Source: SLRI01 sp964460465
GTDB lineage: Bacteria > Pseudomonadota > Alphaproteobacteria > Geminicoccales > Geminicoccaceae
DNA length: 25,829 bases
Reading direction: 5' to 3'
Assembly: GCA_964460465.1 (NCBI GenBank)
Contig: CAYWSB010000070.1
Span: 1-25,829 of the forward strand
Every line of letters starts with the position of its first letter. Position 1 is the stretch's first letter. The translations under genes and the position numbers were made by a program. The notes beneath the pieces were generated by a model that saw only the letters and a program-made list of their open reading frames with translations, was not told where the DNA came from and did no database searches. Shown here piece after piece: positions 23,712 to 25,829 of this stretch.

Positions 23712-23807
23712 GGAAGAAAGGATGCGGGGAGGATGATCCTCCCCCCGCCCCACCGATACTTAAGGAATGGTGGGGCGTGGGGAGGTGCTACCTCCCCACA
23801 TTCTTCC
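23712..23807. repeat. Cloverleaf-like palindromic repeat, copy A
   Basis: Closing stem GGAAGAA (23712-23718) with TTCTTCC (23801-23807). Inside are three hairpins: GGGGAGGAT/ATCCTCCCC (23726-23734 and 23736-23744); CGCCCCACC/GGTGGGGCG (23746-23754 and 23769-23777); GTGGGGAGGT/ACCTCCCCAC (23777-23786 and 23790-23799). All pairings are exact. It starts 3 nt after the TPR-gene stop. Partial copies occur at 461, 24492 and 24865. Confidence 0.7.
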
Positions 23808-23825
23808 CTTTCCGCCCCCGCAGTA

Positions 23826-23852
23826 GCGAAAAGACTCCAGGAGTCTTTTCGC
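23826..23852. other. Perfect 13-nt inverted repeat upstream of the acetyltransferase
   Basis: GCGAAAAGACTCC (23826-23838) and GGAGTCTTTTCGC (23840-23852) are exact reverse complements around one A. It lies 26 nt before the GNAT start and could be an operator or a transcript hairpin. No clear promoter hexamers were found beside it. Confidence 0.55.
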
Positions 23853-23878
23853 GTCCCGAGCCAGCAGGAAGCACGACC

Positions 23879-24460
23879 ATGACCTCGATCACCATGCGCC
23901 CGGCCACGCCCGAGGATGCGGCGGCCATGGCCCGCTTCATCGACATGGCGGCCGAGGGCCTGCCGCACCACCTCTGGTCCGGGATGGCCCTGCCCGGCGA
24001 GGACCCCTGGGCCGTCGGCGCCGCCCGTGCCGCCCGCGACACCGGCGGCTTCTCCTGGACCAACGCCACTGTGCTGGAGGCCGACCGCACGGTGGTCGGC
24101 TGCCTCGTCGACTACCGCCTGCCCGAGCCGCCGGAGCCCTTCGATCCGGCCGCACTGCCGCCCATGCTCGTACCCGTCCTCGAGCTCGAGGCCCTGGCAT
24201 CCGGCAGCTGGTACGTCAACGTCCTGGCCGTGGCCCCACGCTGGCAGAACCGCCGCCTGGGTGCCCGCCTCCTGGACCACGCCGAGGCCCGGGGCCGGCA
24301 GGCGGGCTGTACCGCCACCACCCTCGTCGCCGCCGACGCCAACACCACCGCCCGCCGCTTCTACGCCCGCCAGGGCTACCGGGAGGTCGCCACCCGGCCG
24401 ATGGTCAAGGAAACCTGGCAGGGCCACGGCCAGCACTGGATCCTCCTCCGCAAGCCCTGA
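23879..24460 (+). CDS. GNAT-family N-acetyltransferase
   Basis: A 193-residue acetyl-CoA-dependent acyltransferase. It opens with the typical ITMRPATPEDAAAMARFI; motif A is at about 117-147, with WYVNVLAVAPRWQNRRLG (the R..G.G-type acetyl-CoA loop, here RRLGARLL); motif B follows as TTARRFYARQGYRE. ATG at 23879 has AGGAAG about 9 nt upstream; an in-frame start at 23777 would run through the hairpin repeats and is rejected. The acceptor is unknown. It stands alone between two repeat-rich intergenic stretches. Confidence 0.85.
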   Translation: MTSITMRPATPEDAAAMARFIDMAAEGLPHHLWSGMALPGEDPWAVGAARAARDTGGFSWTNATVLEADRTVVGCLVDYRLPEPPEPFDPAALPPMLVPVLELEALASGSWYVNVLAVAPRWQNRRLGARLLDHAEARGRQAGCTATTLVAADANTTARRFYARQGYREVATRPMVKETWQGHGQHWILLRKP

Positions 24461-24491
24461 CGGGGGCCGGGCCGAAGGGCAGGGAAGGGAT

Positions 24492-24508
24492 GTGGGGAGG
24501 ATGATCCT
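24492..24508. repeat. Hairpin repeat, half copy B
   Basis: GTGGGGAGGAT (24492-24502), a single G, then ATCCT, after which the pairing arm is lost. The left flank GGGAAGGGAT resembles that of copy A (GGAAGAAAGGAT). Confidence 0.5.
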
Positions 24509-24565
24509 TGTAACTTGCCCTCACCGTCATCTGGTAGAGTGCCAGTCGCGGTGGCGGTCGGTAGC

Positions 24566-24643
24566 CTGCAGCACGAGGGCCACCTGCCGCACACCCACCT
24601 GAACCGGCTCAAGCGACGCTACCAGTGGCAGCCCGAGCGCTAG
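24566..24643 (+). pseudogene. Possible C-terminal coding remnant
   Basis: The reading LQHEGHLPHTHLNRLKRRY then QWQPER and a stop looks like a protein C-terminus rich in His, Arg and Leu. No start or body of a gene precedes it and I do not recognise the family. The stop TAG is supplied by the 23-nt repeat at 24640. Confidence 0.2.
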
Positions 24644-24662
24644 AGCATTTTCATGCTGACCG
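24640..24662 (+). repeat. 23-nt dispersed repeat, copy 1
   Basis: Begins CTAGAGCATTTTCA and ends GCTGACCG. It matches 22 of 23 bases with the copy at 25777. AT-rich compared with its surroundings. Confidence 0.55.
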
Positions 24663-24864
24663 TATACTTCGTCAGGCTGCGGTTCTCTGCCCTGGGGCCT
24701 ACCGGCCGGCGGCCTACATGAGGCGGGTGCTCACGGTTCTCCATTCGGTCCGCGCCGAGCAAGCCACTGAAGACGTTGGGCCTTTCTCGTCTCCGGTCAC
24801 CCTGGCAAAGCTCTGGTGCGGCGCTGACGCTCGTCGTTCCACCCACCCCGACAACCGAGGGGGC

Positions 24865-24887
24865 GTGGGGGAGATCATCTCCCCCAC
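24865..24887. repeat. Hairpin repeat, copy C
   Basis: GTGGGGGAGAT (24865-24875) and ATCTCCCCCAC (24877-24887) are exact reverse complements around one C. The right flank CACATCCTGTTCTTC resembles those of copies A and D. Confidence 0.6.
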
Positions 24888-25007
24888 ATCCTGTTCTTCA
24901 CCCCCTCCCCGCCCGCACGCCTTGCGGGGGTTGCGGCTGCTGGTGCGCCAGCAGTGGCCGACGATCCCGGCGGGTGGCGGGCCCGGCGGGAGGGTGGCGG
25001 CGGCGCG

Positions 25008-25406
25008 TCAGGGCTGGTCCGGTGTCTGGCGCTCGAGGTGGAGCGTTCGGGCGAGCATCAGGAGCAGGCCGATGCTGCCGGTGGCGATGACGACGAGCAC
25101 CCAGACCTCCGATTTCATGCCGGCGGCGCGGGCGCGGTTCTGGAGGAGGTAGAAGGCCGCCGTCACGCCGATCAGGCGGTCGAACCAGACCTGCAGGCCC
25201 CAACTGGACCCCGTGAGCAGCGGCCAGAAGCCGAAGGGGCCCGCCTCGGCGATGGCGAGCCCGGTCCACGCCGCGAGGGGAGCCACGACGACGGCCGGCA
25301 CGAGCCAGCCCGACCAGGCGACCCGTTCCTTGGTCTGCGTGACGAGCAGCATGGTGACGGCGGCCACGGCAAACCCGGCGAGGGCGATCAGCTCGGCAGG
25401 CGACAT
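25008..25406 (-). CDS. Small four-helix membrane protein, unknown function
   Basis: A 132-residue protein with four predicted transmembrane helices: residues about 4-22, 33-53, 77-93 and 100-118. A polar tail with HLERQTPDQP follows. No family is recognised. GGGGGT and GAGG precede ATG 25406. Hydrophobic periodicity and the positive-inside charges support it as real, but it could be missed by annotation since it sits alone between non-coding stretches. Confidence 0.6.
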   Translation of the reverse strand: MSPAELIALAGFAVAAVTMLLVTQTKERVAWSGWLVPAVVVAPLAAWTGLAIAEAGPFGFWPLLTGSSWGLQVWFDRLIGVTAAFYLLQNRARAAGMKSEVWVLVVIATGSIGLLLMLARTLHLERQTPDQP

Positions 25407-25829
25407 CCTCGACCCCCAGGCCAGTCGGGAAACGGCGACCGCGACCGGCAGGGCGGCGGCCGCCGCAAGGCGAACCGGCGTGGCCCCCGCCGGCCGTCGC
25501 CGCCGGCATGTTGCTCGACAGGCGGGTGAATGGCCAGCCCGTCGTCGCCCTGTCGCCCTGGCGGCGGTGCGGGCCGCGCGGCCGGGCAGGCGGCCGGTCG
25601 CCGGGGTGGCGCGAGGGGAAGGGCGCGCCGGTTGCGGATGCGGCGGACAGGCGAGGGAGGCGGCTCAGCGGCGGCCTCGGCAGGAGTGCTCGAACGGCCG
25701 TGGCGGGCTCGGCTGACTGCGGTACGGGGTTTGAGCAGGCTGCAGAACCTGTCGCCTGTCTCTGCAACCGTCTCGCCTAGAGCATTTTCACGCTGACCGG
25801 AATCTTTTCCCGATTCTCATCTGCAACAG
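25407..25829. other. Region without a recognised gene
   Basis: Contains only GC-rich open frames with no family features, then the second copy of the 23-nt repeat and an AT-richer stretch to the window edge. It includes the upstream region of the gene at 25008-25406. Confidence 0.4.
25777..25799 (+). repeat. 23-nt dispersed repeat, copy 2
   Basis: Begins CTAGAGCATTTTCA and ends GCTGACCG, with one base different from the copy at 24640. Same orientation. As in copy 1, its TAG closes the open frame that enters it. Confidence 0.55.

Larger units (their letters stand above)
24461..25007. other. Non-coding, repeat-rich region
   Basis: No convincing gene in 547 nt. It holds a half copy of the hairpin repeat (24492-24508), a possible coding remnant ending at 24643, one copy of a 23-nt repeat (24640-24662) and a further hairpin copy (24865-24887). 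One reading of 24509-24835 is an insertion into a single hairpin element. Confidence 0.5.

Noticed and set aside
23712..23852. Rho-independent terminators after the TPR gene
   Set aside because: Stems are strong but no T-tract follows any of them.
24625..25152. 175-residue plus-strand open frame between repeats
   Set aside because: It runs through the 23-nt repeat and a hairpin element, has low-complexity composition and no ribosome site.
25508..25780. 90-residue open frame ending in the 23-nt repeat
   Set aside because: Arg/Gly-rich, no signature and no ribosome site; best seen as chance in GC-rich DNA.
1..25829. CRISPR array, tRNA or rRNA genes
   Set aside because: No regularly spaced repeats, no tRNA-like cloverleaf with the conserved T-arm sequence, and no rRNA-like stretch was found by eye.

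Overview
The window is a roughly 72% GC, gene-dense bacterial segment from a Gram-negative. A porin with a C-terminal Phe, a lipoprotein and a Tat-exported binding protein point to an outer membrane. The two-domain (about 390 aa) dCTP deaminase is a form known mainly from Alphaproteobacteria, so a Rhodospirillales/Geminicoccales-like alphaproteobacterium is the best guess. No rRNA, tRNA, CRISPR array, intact transposase or phage gene was seen.

Layout. (1) 1-434: Phd/YefM antitoxin and the start of a PIN-type toxin, minus strand, cut by the window edge. (2) 594-4323: a zinc-dependent medium-chain dehydrogenase and a degenerate EAL-like protein (both minus), then an Ldh_2-family dehydrogenase (plus). 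(3) 4342-9243, all minus: porin, tiny lipoprotein, Tat-dependent sugar-type binding protein and two MalF/MalG-type permeases, an outer-to-inner-membrane uptake route without its own ATPase. (4) 9391-11387, plus: an unassigned, probably barrel-fold protein translationally coupled to an SDR dehydrogenase, divergent from the porin. With the nearby dehydrogenases this looks like a carbohydrate/polyol uptake and oxidation locus (inference). (5) 11393-12521: a small metal island, MerT and a GDCCVxC-family protein (minus) divergent from a MerR regulator (plus) across a 19-bp-spacer operator. (6) 12607-13826: dCTP deaminase with its own promoter and terminator. (7) 13886-21520, plus: a long Mrp/MBH-like antiporter operon in the order E-F-G-(DUF4040+B)-C-D-D'-D'', with start/stop overlaps at nearly every junction and a Met-rich secreted protein inserted on the opposite strand. 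(8) 21528-24460: TetR regulator divergent from a TTC38-type TPR protein, then a GNAT acetyltransferase. (9) 24461-25829: mostly non-coding, repeat-rich DNA around one small membrane protein.

Strongest unexplained signal: a family of GC-rich hairpins (GTGGGG...CCCCAC) at four intergenic places (461-483, 23712-23807, 24492-24508, 24865-24887). The loop-proximal stem sequences differ between copies while pairing is almost fully kept, which suggests selection on structure. Other points of interest are an MrpA-less antiporter operon with three NuoL/M/N-like subunits, one of which has Ala at the key glutamate position; a merT whose start codon sits about where transcription should begin; and a merR that seems to need a CTG start.
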